Assembly (NCBI GenBank): GCA_016213865.1
Contig: JACQZL010000159.1
Location: forward strand, 1 to 14,985
Direction: 5' to 3'
Length of the DNA: 14,985 bases
DNA from: Candidatus Rifleibacteriota bacterium
Lineage (GTDB): Bacteria > UBP17 > UBA6191 > JACPRK01
The notes beneath the pieces are model-generated. The model saw only the letters and a list, made by a program, of their open reading frames with translations. It had not been told where the DNA came from and ran no database searches. The position numbers and the translations under genes were made by a program. Below, one piece after another: positions 1 through 8,355 of this stretch; positions within the stretch are counted from its first letter, which is position 1; each line of letters starts with the position of its first letter.

Positions 1-29
1 TGCCCTGCTCGCCCCCAGCTTCCCAATGA

Positions 30-179
30 CCGGCCCACCGGGCCGCCTTCATCCGAGCATCAACAGCAATCCTCGAAAGCGTCCTGCCCCAACGGGCCCA
101 CCACCGTCACGTCTTGTACGGGCCCACCGTCAGTGAAGGCGGCTTGCCGTGGGTCACCTTCAAGAGCATGAAACGATGA
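30..179 (+). pseudogene. C-terminal remnant of an unidentified protein
   Basis: An open frame of 49 codons runs from just after a stop at 27-29 to a TGA at 177-179. The protein ends VSEGGLPWVTFKSMKR. Codon third positions are mostly G or C, and the residue mix (buried hydrophobics, WVTF, a basic end) looks like a real C-terminus rather than a shadow frame. There is no start codon, so either a frameshift lies near 27-29 or the gene is decayed. I do not recognise the family. Its TGA overlaps the ATG of the next frame in an ATGA arrangement, typical of translationally coupled genes. Confidence 0.3.
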
Positions 180-325
180 ATCTCCGGGAGTTCGAGACCC
201 TGTGTCCAGGGGTCACCCGTCGAACTCTCCAGCGCGAGCTGAAAGAGCTGATCGAGAAGCGGGTGCTGGAGGCCACCGGCGAAACGAACCGGCTGATTCA
301 CCGCCTCTCGACAAGCAAGTGCTGA
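176..325 (+). CDS. Small winged-helix DNA-binding protein or fragment
   Basis: The 49-residue frame starts at ATG 176 and ends at TGA 323-325. The core, about residues 10-44, contains PGVTRRTLQRELKELIEK followed by ETNRLIHRL. This is the recognition helix and wing pattern seen in winged-helix domains at the C-terminus of Fic-family and similar regulators. Such domains normally sit at the end of a longer protein, so this may be the detached end of a decayed gene rather than a free-standing regulator. The start is shared with the stop of the preceding frame (ATGA). No convincing ribosome binding site is visible. From 326 to 428 I see no gene. The fold is recognised by eye only, and the existence of an expressed protein is uncertain. 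Confidence 0.35.
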   Translation: MNLREFETLCPGVTRRTLQRELKELIEKRVLEATGETNRLIHRLSTSKC

Positions 326-428
326 TCTTGCGACAGACTCGCGACAGAACTTGGGAAACGCTGGCGAGCTGCGCCGGCACACCGTGGCGAAGAACCTTCG
401 CGAGGTTGCTCCGCTTTCCCTCCAACCG

Positions 429-450
429 AAAAGAGGCGTGAAGCGCCCTC
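429..450 (-). terminator. Rho-independent terminator after the anti-sigma gene
   Basis: Read on the minus strand, the stop codon of the anti-sigma gene runs into GAGGGCG-CTTCA-CGCCTC (one bulged G) followed directly by TTTT. This short GC stem with a T tract is placed exactly at the end of the sigma/anti-sigma unit. Confidence 0.6.
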
Positions 451-685
451 AGCCGCGGCCGCTCCCGCGCTCGAGCGTCTCGATGACCGCTCTCGACAGG
501 TTGCGGGGCGCCTCCGGCAGGTCCAGGTTCTCTCCCAGGAGCTGCATCAGGTAGCGGGAGTTGGCCAGATCGCGCGCGCAACCCTTGCACGTCTTCACGT
601 GCTCGAGCACCAGGTCTTGCTCGGGCCCCGTCAGGTGGCCCTGCAGGTACGGGACGATGAGGTTTTGGACGGGGGTACAGGCCAT
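449..685 (-). CDS. Zinc-finger anti-sigma factor (ZAS type, soluble)
   Basis: This 78-residue protein probably holds the preceding ECF sigma factor inactive in the cytoplasm. Residues 29-36 read HVKTCKGC, the H-x3-C-x2-C signature of zinc-binding anti-sigma (zf-HC2/ZAS) domains. They are preceded by YLQGHLTGPEQ, a helix equivalent to the usual YLDGELSPEE. Cys3 may be the further zinc ligand. There is no transmembrane segment after the zinc domain, so it is a free cytoplasmic ZAS protein. The ATG at 685 begins the conserved domain; longer in-frame readings run over the sigma gene and carry no recognisable sequence. A weak GGTGG lies upstream. It is 83 bp downstream of the sigma gene on the same strand, the usual sigma then anti-sigma order. 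It could respond to redox through its zinc cysteines, as RsrA-type proteins do, but that is inference. Confidence 0.8.
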   Translation of the reverse strand: MACTPVQNLIVPYLQGHLTGPEQDLVLEHVKTCKGCARDLANSRYLMQLLGENLDLPEAPRNLSRAVIETLERGSGRG

Positions 686-768
686 GATGCCACCAGTTGC
701 GCGTTCGTCCTCTAATACGAGCCCGATGGGGCCTAACGTTCCTTTGGGCGCGAGATTTGGCCGGCGGC

Positions 769-1368
769 TCAGCGCTTCACCGCCGGAGCCACCTGCCTGA
801 GCATCCGTTGCAGGAGCTGCCTCGCCCGATTGATGCGGGACTTGACGGTACCGATGGGGATTTCGAGCGTGCGCGAGATCTCCTCGAGCCGCATGTGGAC
901 CTCGTAGCGCAGGTGGATGACCGAGTAGTAGTCGCCCGGAAGCGAGTAGATCGCCTCGAGGATCACGGCGCGCTGGGTGCCGTCGTCGGCAGTGTAACCG
1001 ACCGAGCGCAGCGCCCGCCCCCCATCGGTGGTGCCGTCCTCGCCGCCCAGCGAGTCGTACGAGACGGTCTGCAGCCGGCGCTTGCGGATGTGATCGATGA
1101 CGTGGTTGTGCGCGATCTTGAAGAGCCACGACTTGAACGGGTAGCAGGAGTTGTAGCTCCCGGAGCACTGGTACACCTTGACGAAGATGTCCTGCGTCAG
1201 GTCCTCGGCTTGATGGCTGTCGTGGACCATGTTGTAGACATAGCGGAAGACCAGGTTCTGGTAGTCCTCCACGACCCGCGCGAAACGGCGAGGGTCCGTC
1301 AGCAGGGGCCGCTGCTCGGGCGGTTCTGCGGGATGGGACCAGCGCAGTCGTCGCTTCTTTCCGGGCAT
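769..1368 (-). CDS. ECF-family RNA polymerase sigma factor
   Basis: A 199-residue sigma-70 family protein of the extracytoplasmic-function group, which directs RNA polymerase to a small regulon. Region 2 spans about residues 34-100: YQNLVFRYVYNMV, then AEDLTQDIFVKVY, then the -10 binding helix SWLFKIAHNHVIDHIRKRR. Region 4 spans about 135-190, with the recognition helix IGTVKSRINRARQLLQRML. Region 3 is absent, as expected for ECF sigmas, and the length is normal. The linker at 101-132 is Gly/Asp rich. The ATG at 1368 lies only 3 bp beyond the TAG of the giant surface-protein gene (1372-1374), implying one transcript and translational coupling. No separate strong Shine-Dalgarno is visible. The zinc-finger anti-sigma gene follows. 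Class assignment within the ECF groups is not possible by eye. Confidence 0.93.
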   Translation of the reverse strand: MPGKKRRLRWSHPAEPPEQRPLLTDPRRFARVVEDYQNLVFRYVYNMVHDSHQAEDLTQDIFVKVYQCSGSYNSCYPFKSWLFKIAHNHVIDHIRKRRLQTVSYDSLGGEDGTTDGGRALRSVGYTADDGTQRAVILEAIYSLPGDYYSVIHLRYEVHMRLEEISRTLEIPIGTVKSRINRARQLLQRMLRQVAPAVKR

Positions 1369-1371
1369 GGG

Positions 1372-4300
1372 CTACTGGACCGTAACCCGGGCGGCGGCGG
1401 GTGTGCCTGAGTTGCCCTGGGACGTGTAGACGACGATCGTCGCGGGGCCCTTGGGGTAGTCCGAGGGAACCTGCACGCGAACGGTGTTGAAACCGTTGGA
1501 GCCGCCAGCCACCACCGGTGCCGTGCGGGTGGCGGTGGAGCCCTCTCCGAGGAGGTCGGCCCGCAGCGAGCTCCTGGGACCGAGGTTGTAGCCCCGCACG
1601 TCCACGGTGCCGCCCTGGGCCACGGCCGCGGGGCTGAGCCCCGTCACGACCGGCTTTCCGAAGCTGGGCCGCTCGAAGAAGGCCACGTCTCGGCAGCCGT
1701 CCTCCAGCCCCACCATCGAGATGACGTTGAAGGTCCTCGCGTCCAGCAGGCGCACCTGGCCCGCATCGTCGCCGACCAGCAGGAGCGTGCCGTCCCGGCT
1801 GACGTCGAGCCCGGAGACCCGGCCCGTCGCCACGGACGTGACCGCGAGGATTGCCCCGGTGGAGACGAGCACCTTCGCGACCCTCGTCCCGCCCTCTTCG
1901 GCCACGTAGGCGTGGAGGCCGTCCGCGGAGAGCTCGACATCCGAGGTCCGCATCGTGCCCATGTCCACGATGCGCGACGAGGTGATTTGGGACTCCCCGC
2001 TGGAGGTCGCCAGGTGAGCCAGGAGGAGGCGCGCCGCACCGCGATCGGTCAGGGCCAGGAGGCTGCCGTCCGCGGAGAGATCAGCGTAGCCGGGCAACGA
2101 GAGCGCCAGCGTGGACGTGGCCGAGACGCGCGGTTGCGCAAGGTCCAGACCGAAGACGTTGGTGAACAGCGGGCCCCCCGCGTCGATGGCGACCGCGCTC
2201 TTGCCGTCGGGCATGATGGCGACGGCAGTCGGCTGGCCGGGACCCGGCGTAGGGCTGCCGATGCCCATCGAGAAGACCGTGTCCAGGTTGGTCTGCGAAC
2301 GGTAGTTGAACCCGGGGTCGAGCCGCACGCGCCTCAGCGAGCGGGCCCCGCCGCGGCGATTGGAGACGAGCAGCGTGATGACGTCGCTCGCGACCGACAG
2401 GTCGTCGGAGAGGTCGTCGGCGCCCTCGGTGGCGATCAGCGAGGGCTGGGCGGAGTCGAGGTCCAGCCGGTAGACACCGCCAAGGGCCGCACCGGCGCCG
2501 GCGGCCGTGAAGAGCAGGAACCGTAGCGAGTCGCTCAGCTCGATCAGCTTCATCCTCGACGGCACGACACCCGCCGGCGAGAGGAGCGGGCGCATCAGCG
2601 TCGCGAGCGAGGGGTTCAGATCGACGGCGCCCACGGAGGCATTGCCCAGGACCAGGGCATAGGGCTGCGGCAATACCTGGACCGAAGCAAGAGCGAAGGA
2701 GCGATGACCCTGGCTGTCGACGACCTGGCCGAAGCAGCGGTGGCTCCCGATCAGAGTGTAGGTGTGGTTGCCGATGACGCTCGTGAAGGGGCTCGAGGCA
2801 ACGGACTGGGTGGCTGTGTCCAGGGGATTGTTGCTGAACGTGAAGGTGAAGTCGAACGGCCCCGTCCCCCCGACCACCTCGAGCTTGAACTCGACGGATA
2901 GCGGCTGGAAGCCGGCGACGGGACTGGCGCTCAGGCGGCTGAAGATGTCGGTGCGGACCAGGGCCGGCGCCGAGTAGGTCTCGATGCTGGTGCTGTTGGC
3001 GCAGTTGGTGGCCCGTACCACCAGGTACACCGTGTCCCCATTGGCCAGGAGGTTCGTCTGGTCGATGCTGCCCGAGATGTTGGTGCCCGCCTGCTGCCAG
3101 CCACCCGGAGAGCGATCGGGGATGCCGCGGATGGGCTGGGTCGTCGAGATGCCCCAGTCGAACGAGAGCGGCTGTCCGCTCTCCTCGTTGTCGATGAAGA
3201 CGTTGTCCCAGCGCCCTTCGAAGTGGTTCGGGTCGGTGAGGATGCCGTTGGTCAGGTTGGTGATGAGAGGGCGTGCCAGAGCATACGGCGGGGTGTTGTC
3301 GACCCGCACCGTGAGCGAGGTCGCCGTGAGGGACTCGTTGCCGGCCGCGTCCCGGGCCTTGACCGCGAGAACGAGGGACTTTCCGGCCTGCCCCGTGATC
3401 GAGAGCGCGTTGACCTCGCTGGCACGGTAGTCGCGGACGTCGAAGAGGGTCTGATCCGGCGGATTCGGGTTCTTGGCCACGAGCGTATAGGACCAGGCGC
3501 TCAGCCCCGAGCCCCCGGCGTTGTCGGCCGAGTTGGGCCAGCGCGCCGTCAGGCCGTTGATCCCGTTGATGACCGGGACGAACGAGGCGCAGAGCGCCGG
3601 CGTGTCGACGAGGATCTGGCCGACGGTGGGGGGCGTGGCATCGAGCGCGAAACCGTTCTGGAGGCACCCGGTCGAGGGGTTCCGCGGCGGCGAGAAGGTC
3701 CGGTTCGCGAGCGGCGGATTGGCACTGTTGACGGCCTGGACGCCGAGGTAATAGCGGCGCCCCTCCTCCAGGGTCGTCATCTCGCCCCGGGCGACGCTGA
3801 ACGTGTAGCTCTCGGTCGTCTCCGGACTCGGAGAGGCCCAACCGTAAGCTCCGCTGTTTCGGTCGATCGTGATCGCCCCGGGGACCGCGATCTTGCCCTC
3901 GGCATTGGCCTGACAGACCCTGCCGGTGCCCGGGTCGACGACGGTCGCGTTGGTGGCCGTCGTCCAGGACGTGACCATCGACGTGGCCACTGCGATCTTG
4001 TACTTCACGGGAGGCGTATCGACCTCGAAGGAGGACCACGTACCGGTCAGGTTGCGGTTGTCGGTGACGTACCAGTTGTTGACGCCGATCGCCCTCGAGT
4101 CGTCCAGCTCGCAGCGAAGAGGGTGGGCGGTGAGATACGTGTTGGCGTTGTTGAGGCTGACAACGGCTGTCTCCGGCGGCGTCTCGTCGGCGTATGGAAC
4201 GATCTCGAGAGTGCCCACGGTGACCGCGCCGACCAGGTCCAGGGCCCTCGCCGTGAAGACGACCGCGGTGCCCGTCGTGCTGACGGCGAAGGTCCGCGAC

Positions 4301-5010
4301 AGAGTGCCGGTGTTGCTGGTGTAGTTGTCGGGGCCCTTGTTCCAGCCCAGCTCGATCTCCTTGAGGTTGTTCTCGGCGTCCTGCGCATCGACCGAGATGG
4401 TCACCGTCGTCAGGCACTTGGGCGGGTTGCTGCCGCGGATGATCGCCGTGCGGTCCGAGCGGAAGCTCGAGAGCACCGGCGCCGTGTTCGTCACCACGAT
4501 CGGTTCGGCCAGCCGGCAAGACGACGTCTGATTGGCGGCGTCCTTGGCGATCAACTCGACGTCCGTGATCGCCCCGACGCTCGAGAGCGCGAACCCGCCG
4601 GTGGGCTGCCAGGACAGGCTCGAGACGTGGAAGCGGTTGGACATCTCGGTGGCGGACTTCCCGGAGGTCGGCCAGACCGTGAACGGCGAGCCCGCGATGC
4701 TGCCGAGCTGCAGGGTGACCTCCTGGAGGTCGCTGTCGCTGTCATAGACCTCGTACTGGAACGTGAACTTGCCGCCCTTGTTGCCGACCGGAGGCGTATA
4801 AGAGGACGGGACGAAGCGATCGCACAGGACGACGGGCGCCACCTTGGCCGGGAAGTAGACTCCGATGTTGCCCGAGTCGTTGAGACTCTCGATCAGCCTG
4901 CCCGCGGGAGTGCGGTAAAAGGCCTTCACGCGATACAGCCCGTTCTTAGCGCTGCTCGAGATGCCACGTCCAGCAGGCTGCCATCCTCGAAGGTGATGGG
5001 AGCGGGCCAT
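1372..5010 (-). CDS. Giant Ig/PKD/beta-propeller/TIG surface protein, probably frameshifted from the pseudopilin
   Basis: The 1212-residue frame encodes an extracellular multidomain protein. Residues 60-690 are a series of beta-sandwich modules of the Ig/FN3 type (for example VELIAKDAANQTSS, VKARDAAGNES, YYLGVQAVNSANPP). Residues 690-780 resemble a PKD domain. Residues 783-1115 are beta-propeller-like repeats (DLSADGSLLALTD, ELSADGLHAYVAE, DVSRDGTLLLVGD). Residues 1118-1212 form a TIG/IPT domain (VTGLSPAAVAQGGTVDVRG). There is no signal peptide. The first 16 residues have poor third-position GC and read like a shadow of the pseudopilin frame. Coding character begins at ISSSAKNGLYRVKAFYRT, just where the pseudopilin frame loses it. 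The likely native product is therefore a pseudopilin N-terminus fused to this ectodomain, about 1370 residues. Against that, AAGGAG stands 5 bp before ATG 5010, so an independent start cannot be excluded. Binding or adhesion is an inference from domain types. Confidence 0.75.
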   Translation of the reverse strand: MARSHHLRGWQPAGRGISSSAKNGLYRVKAFYRTPAGRLIESLNDSGNIGVYFPAKVAPVVLCDRFVPSSYTPPVGNKGGKFTFQYEVYDSDSDLQEVTLQLGSIAGSPFTVWPTSGKSATEMSNRFHVSSLSWQPTGGFALSSVGAITDVELIAKDAANQTSSCRLAEPIVVTNTAPVLSSFRSDRTAIIRGSNPPKCLTTVTISVDAQDAENNLKEIELGWNKGPDNYTSNTGTLSRTFAVSTTGTAVVFTARALDLVGAVTVGTLEIVPYADETPPETAVVSLNNANTYLTAHPLRCELDDSRAIGVNNWYVTDNRNLTGTWSSFEVDTPPVKYKIAVATSMVTSWTTATNATVVDPGTGRVCQANAEGKIAVPGAITIDRNSGAYGWASPSPETTESYTFSVARGEMTTLEEGRRYYLGVQAVNSANPPLANRTFSPPRNPSTGCLQNGFALDATPPTVGQILVDTPALCASFVPVINGINGLTARWPNSADNAGGSGLSAWSYTLVAKNPNPPDQTLFDVRDYRASEVNALSITGQAGKSLVLAVKARDAAGNESLTATSLTVRVDNTPPYALARPLITNLTNGILTDPNHFEGRWDNVFIDNEESGQPLSFDWGISTTQPIRGIPDRSPGGWQQAGTNISGSIDQTNLLANGDTVYLVVRATNCANSTSIETYSAPALVRTDIFSRLSASPVAGFQPLSVEFKLEVVGGTGPFDFTFTFSNNPLDTATQSVASSPFTSVIGNHTYTLIGSHRCFGQVVDSQGHRSFALASVQVLPQPYALVLGNASVGAVDLNPSLATLMRPLLSPAGVVPSRMKLIELSDSLRFLLFTAAGAGAALGGVYRLDLDSAQPSLIATEGADDLSDDLSVASDVITLLVSNRRGGARSLRRVRLDPGFNYRSQTNLDTVFSMGIGSPTPGPGQPTAVAIMPDGKSAVAIDAGGPLFTNVFGLDLAQPRVSATSTLALSLPGYADLSADGSLLALTDRGAARLLLAHLATSSGESQITSSRIVDMGTMRTSDVELSADGLHAYVAEEGGTRVAKVLVSTGAILAVTSVATGRVSGLDVSRDGTLLLVGDDAGQVRLLDARTFNVISMVGLEDGCRDVAFFERPSFGKPVVTGLSPAAVAQGGTVDVRGYNLGPRSSLRADLLGEGSTATRTAPVVAGGSNGFNTVRVQVPSDYPKGPATIVVYTSQGNSGTPAAARVTVQ

Positions 5011-5495
5011 CGCAACTCCTTGCGGGCGAGGTCGAAGGTGCCGGTGGTCGGCGCTCGGGGCGGCACGTCGACCTGGACCGGCGCGCTCGTGACTTCCGTG
5101 GTGCCGGTCGGACGGAAGGGGTATCGCACGTCGTCACCGTCGCCCTTGTCGTCGACGCCGTTGGCTCCCCACGAGTAGACGAACCCGCGGCTGCTTTCGA
5201 CGGCGAACGGCTGGCCCCAGGGGTCGGTCCCAAGGTTCTCGAGGTACCGCCCCGCCAGCGGTTCCAACTCCTGGTACGGGTAGTAACGCCGGTTGGCCAG
5301 CTCCCAGCGCTTGACGGCGCCCGCGATCTCGGCGAGGCGCGCCTGGGCCGCCTCTTCGCGAGCGCGGACCGAGTCCTCCTCATAGAACGTGATGGTCAGT
5401 CCCGCCAGCAGCGACAGGATGAACATGCCCAGGATCACTTCGACGAAGCTGAACGCCGGAGAGACCGGTCCTAGCTGGGGGCGTGTCGGGGGCAT
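4926..5495 (-). CDS. GspG-like pseudopilin N-terminus of the giant surface protein
   Basis: The 189-residue frame begins with a type IV prepilin-like leader. The cleavage site is PA|FSFVEV (after Ala14), with Glu19 at mature position +5, then a hydrophobic helix LGMFILSLLAGLTITF. Ala at -1 replaces the usual Gly. Residues 47-125 follow the type II secretion major pseudopilin (GspG) plan: a helical ARLAEIAGAVKRWELANRRYYP, then TDPWGQPF, then YSWGANGVDDKGDGDD, the region of the calcium-binding loop. Usual GspG proteins end near residue 140. Here the frame continues into ELRWPAPITFEDGSLLDV and then into an implausible tail (ASRAALRTGCIA) that overlaps the next gene by 85 bp. A one-base change near 4961-4967 would run it directly into the giant ectodomain. 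The ATG at 5495 is the only start that keeps the leader. The product would be inner-membrane inserted and could be processed by a prepilin peptidase. Confidence 0.8.
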   Translation of the reverse strand: MPPTRPQLGPVSPAFSFVEVILGMFILSLLAGLTITFYEEDSVRAREEAAQARLAEIAGAVKRWELANRRYYPYQELEPLAGRYLENLGTDPWGQPFAVESSRGFVYSWGANGVDDKGDGDDVRYPFRPTGTTEVTSAPVQVDVPPRAPTTGTFDLARKELRWPAPITFEDGSLLDVASRAALRTGCIA

Positions 5496-5543
5496 CGAAG
5501 TCTCGGCAGCAGCGAACCCGCGGGGCCGTACGACCCCGGAGTT

Positions 5544-5572
5544 TCGTTAACGCGCCGAGGTCGGCGTGTCAA
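5544..5572 (-). promoter_or_regulatory. Candidate promoter for the pseudopilin/sigma unit
   Basis: On the minus strand a perfect TTGACA (5572-5567) is followed after 17 bp by TAACGA (5549-5544), a poor -10. The spacer contains a perfect dyad CGCCGA-CC-TCGGCG that could be an operator. It lies about 50 bp before the pseudopilin ATG. The weak -10 keeps this tentative. An alternative sigma factor, possibly the ECF factor of this operon, could use another site here. Confidence 0.3.
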
Positions 5573-5643
5573 GTCGGGCCTGTGCAAGCGGGTGCACGTC
5601 CCGTAGGGGGTGCAACTGAACCTGCCGTTGAAACCCGAAGCCA

Positions 5644-5661
5644 GTGAGCCACGCGGCTCAC
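5644..5661 (-). terminator. Hairpin at the end of the patatin-like gene
   Basis: GTGAGCC-ACGC-GGCTCAC is a perfect 7-bp stem that includes the TGA stop of the lipase gene. It is followed on the minus strand only by a mixed TTCGGGTTTC, not a clean T run, so it is a weak intrinsic terminator at best. Confidence 0.35.
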
Positions 5662-6620
5662 CGCCCCCCGGCCGCGAGCATCGCCCGAATGTGGGGGATC
5701 GCCCGCTTGGCGGCCGCATAGCCTCGGTCCGCCAGTTCGGGCTGGAACCGAAAGAGGCTGAAGGTCTCGATGGCGGGGTCATAGATGACGCACTGGGCCA
5801 GTTCGAGGCTCGAGGCGATCTGGGCGGACGCAGTGATCTGAAGGAAGTTGCTGAAGACGCGGATGGCGTCGTGGGCCAGCGGGAAGTAGGGCACGAACCC
5901 GATGTAGACGGCCAGGATGCGGTCGCACCCGGCCCGGATGAGGGGCTTGACCGGCACTTGCTCTCGAAGGCCGCCGTCATTGAGGCGCCGCTCGCGGCCA
6001 CCCGTGTGCAACACCACGCTCGGCAGCAGGGCCGGCACCGCCGAGCTCGCCCGGACGGCGACGCCCAGGTCCTCGAACTCGAGGACGGTCTCTCCGCCCG
6101 GCATGGTCCAGCAACCGTCCGGCTTGGCGTCGATGGGCGGCCTGGCGCGGAGCTGGGGTGCCATCTCGGGCGAACAGAAAAGGACCAGCTCTCCGGTCTC
6201 GATGTCGGTCGCCGTGACGATCAGGGGCGCGATCGAGCTGAAGGTGTTCCCGGCCGCGTTGCTGTTGACCAGCTTCTCGAGCTTCTCGGCCACGAGGAGC
6301 CCGGCGTCGGACCGCGCCGCGAACTTGCGGGCGATGGTGCCCAGCGTCTGCCAGCAGAGGTTCGAGAACGACCGCGGGATGCTGACGATGTCGCGGACCA
6401 CGCTGGTCTTGCGGCACATCTCGACCATCTGGTCGGGAGGCAGGCCCGCCCGATACAGGCTGCCCACAATCGCGCCCGCACTGGTGCCCGCCACCACGTC
6501 AGGGACGAGGCCCTCCTCGGCGAGGGCACGGACGACTCCGATGTGGAAGATCCCACGGGTCCCGCCTCCTCCGAGGGCCAGTCCGAACCTCCCTCGTTTG
6601 ACCTCGCCGTTCGTCTCCAC
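5658..6620 (-). CDS. Patatin-like phospholipase (RssA-type)
   Basis: A 320-residue Ser/Asp dyad acyl hydrolase, expected to cleave acyl chains from phospholipids or lysophospholipids. The oxyanion-hole loop is GGGGTRG (residues 17-23). The nucleophile elbow is GTSAG with Ser47. The catalytic Asp is in LNDGG (Asp215). [10 protein letters not shown] helix follows the elbow, as in bacterial RssA/YjjU-like members. No signal peptide is seen, so it is probably cytosolic. Length is typical. The start is chosen as GTG 6620, giving [25 protein letters not shown] lies about 12 bp upstream, no ATG exists before the catalytic core, and upstream in-frame ATGs would run into the divergent regulator gene with compositionally random sequence. 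It is divergent from the sigma-54 activator gene with 175 bp between starts. The physiological substrate cannot be told. Confidence 0.88.
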   Translation of the reverse strand: METNGEVKRGRFGLALGGGGTRGIFHIGVVRALAEEGLVPDVVAGTSAGAIVGSLYRAGLPPDQMVEMCRKTSVVRDIVSIPRSFSNLCWQTLGTIARKFAARSDAGLLVAEKLEKLVNSNAAGNTFSSIAPLIVTATDIETGELVLFCSPEMAPQLRARPPIDAKPDGCWTMPGGETVLEFEDLGVAVRASSAVPALLPSVVLHTGGRERRLNDGGLREQVPVKPLIRAGCDRILAVYIGFVPYFPLAHDAIRVFSNFLQITASAQIASSLELAQCVIYDPAIETFSLFRFQPELADRGYAAAKRAIPHIRAMLAAGGR

Positions 6621-6720
6621 TGGTGCGTTCTTCTCCGCGACCGGAGCAGTGTAACACGCCGGCGACCCAGGCCCGGAAGCCGGCGGCCGATCGACGGGTG
6701 ACTCTCGACAACGGAGCCTC

Positions 6721-6750
6721 GACCCGGGGGGCGAATCGTGCGCCCGGGTC
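6721..6750. promoter_or_regulatory. Dyad between the divergent lipase and activator genes
   Basis: A perfect 8-bp inverted repeat GACCCGGG / CCCGGGTC is separated by 14 bp. It is 45 bp before the activator ATG and 100 bp before the lipase GTG. It could be an operator for one or both divergent genes, or merely a GC-rich hairpin. I saw no convincing -10/-35 or -24/-12 elements in this spacer (6621-6795). Confidence 0.25.
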
Positions 6751-6795
6751 TCGCCGGCGGTAATTTGGGGCGAGCAGACTGGCCCTGGAGGGACC

Positions 6796-8178
<1,383 letters not shown>

Positions 8179-8187
8179 CGGCCCGGG

Positions 8188-8236
8188 GTCGCGCTACAGC
8201 GACTCTGGACCACGAGGCGGGTCGCGCGATTGCGAC
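8188..8236 (+). promoter_or_regulatory. Twin upstream activator sites for the sigma-54 regulator
   Basis: Two dyads of the form GTCGC-N6-GCGAC occur at 8188-8203 and 8221-8236. Both share the longer frame GGTCGCGC-N4-GCGACTC. They are 33 bp apart start to start, about three helical turns. The nearer one lies about 90 bp upstream of the -24 element, a normal enhancer distance for AAA+ activators. Binding by the adjacent Fis-type regulator is inferred from placement and symmetry. Confidence 0.65.
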
Positions 8237-8324
8237 TCCGCAGCGGTGGCCCACGAGGCGACGCGAGGGCCGCTGACCAGTCCGGACCGGGGAGTTGCTC
8301 CCTTGTGCCGCATCGCGTCACGGA

Positions 8325-8340
8325 TGGCACACGCTCTGCA
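8325..8340 (+). promoter_or_regulatory. Sigma-54 (-24/-12) promoter
   Basis: TGGCACACGCTCTGCA matches the consensus TGGCACG-N4-TTGCA at 14 of 16 positions, counting the four N positions as free. The invariant GG and GC are exactly 10 bp apart. The predicted start, about 12 bp beyond the -12 GC, is near 8351. That is only about 5 bp before the ATG at 8356, so the NifX-like message would be almost leaderless. Confidence 0.75.
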
Positions 8341-8355
8341 TTGGCGCGAGCCACC

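Noticed and set aside
2081..4519. 812-codon minus-strand frame inside the giant surface-protein gene
   Set aside because: Composition is Arg/Gly/His/Gln-rich without hydrophobic core pattern, while the overlapping frame has clear beta-sandwich and propeller repeats.
4955..4975. Programmed ribosomal frameshift site at the pseudopilin/ectodomain junction
   Set aside because: No X-XXY-YYZ slippery heptamer or A-rich run is present at the phase change. A simple indel or restart is more likely, although it is not excluded.
3223..5178. 651-codon open frame on the plus strand opposite the giant surface-protein gene
   Set aside because: It is the antisense shadow of a high-GC gene: Arg/Gly/Asp/Val-rich, with no domain, signal or ribosome binding site, and third positions that mirror the real gene.
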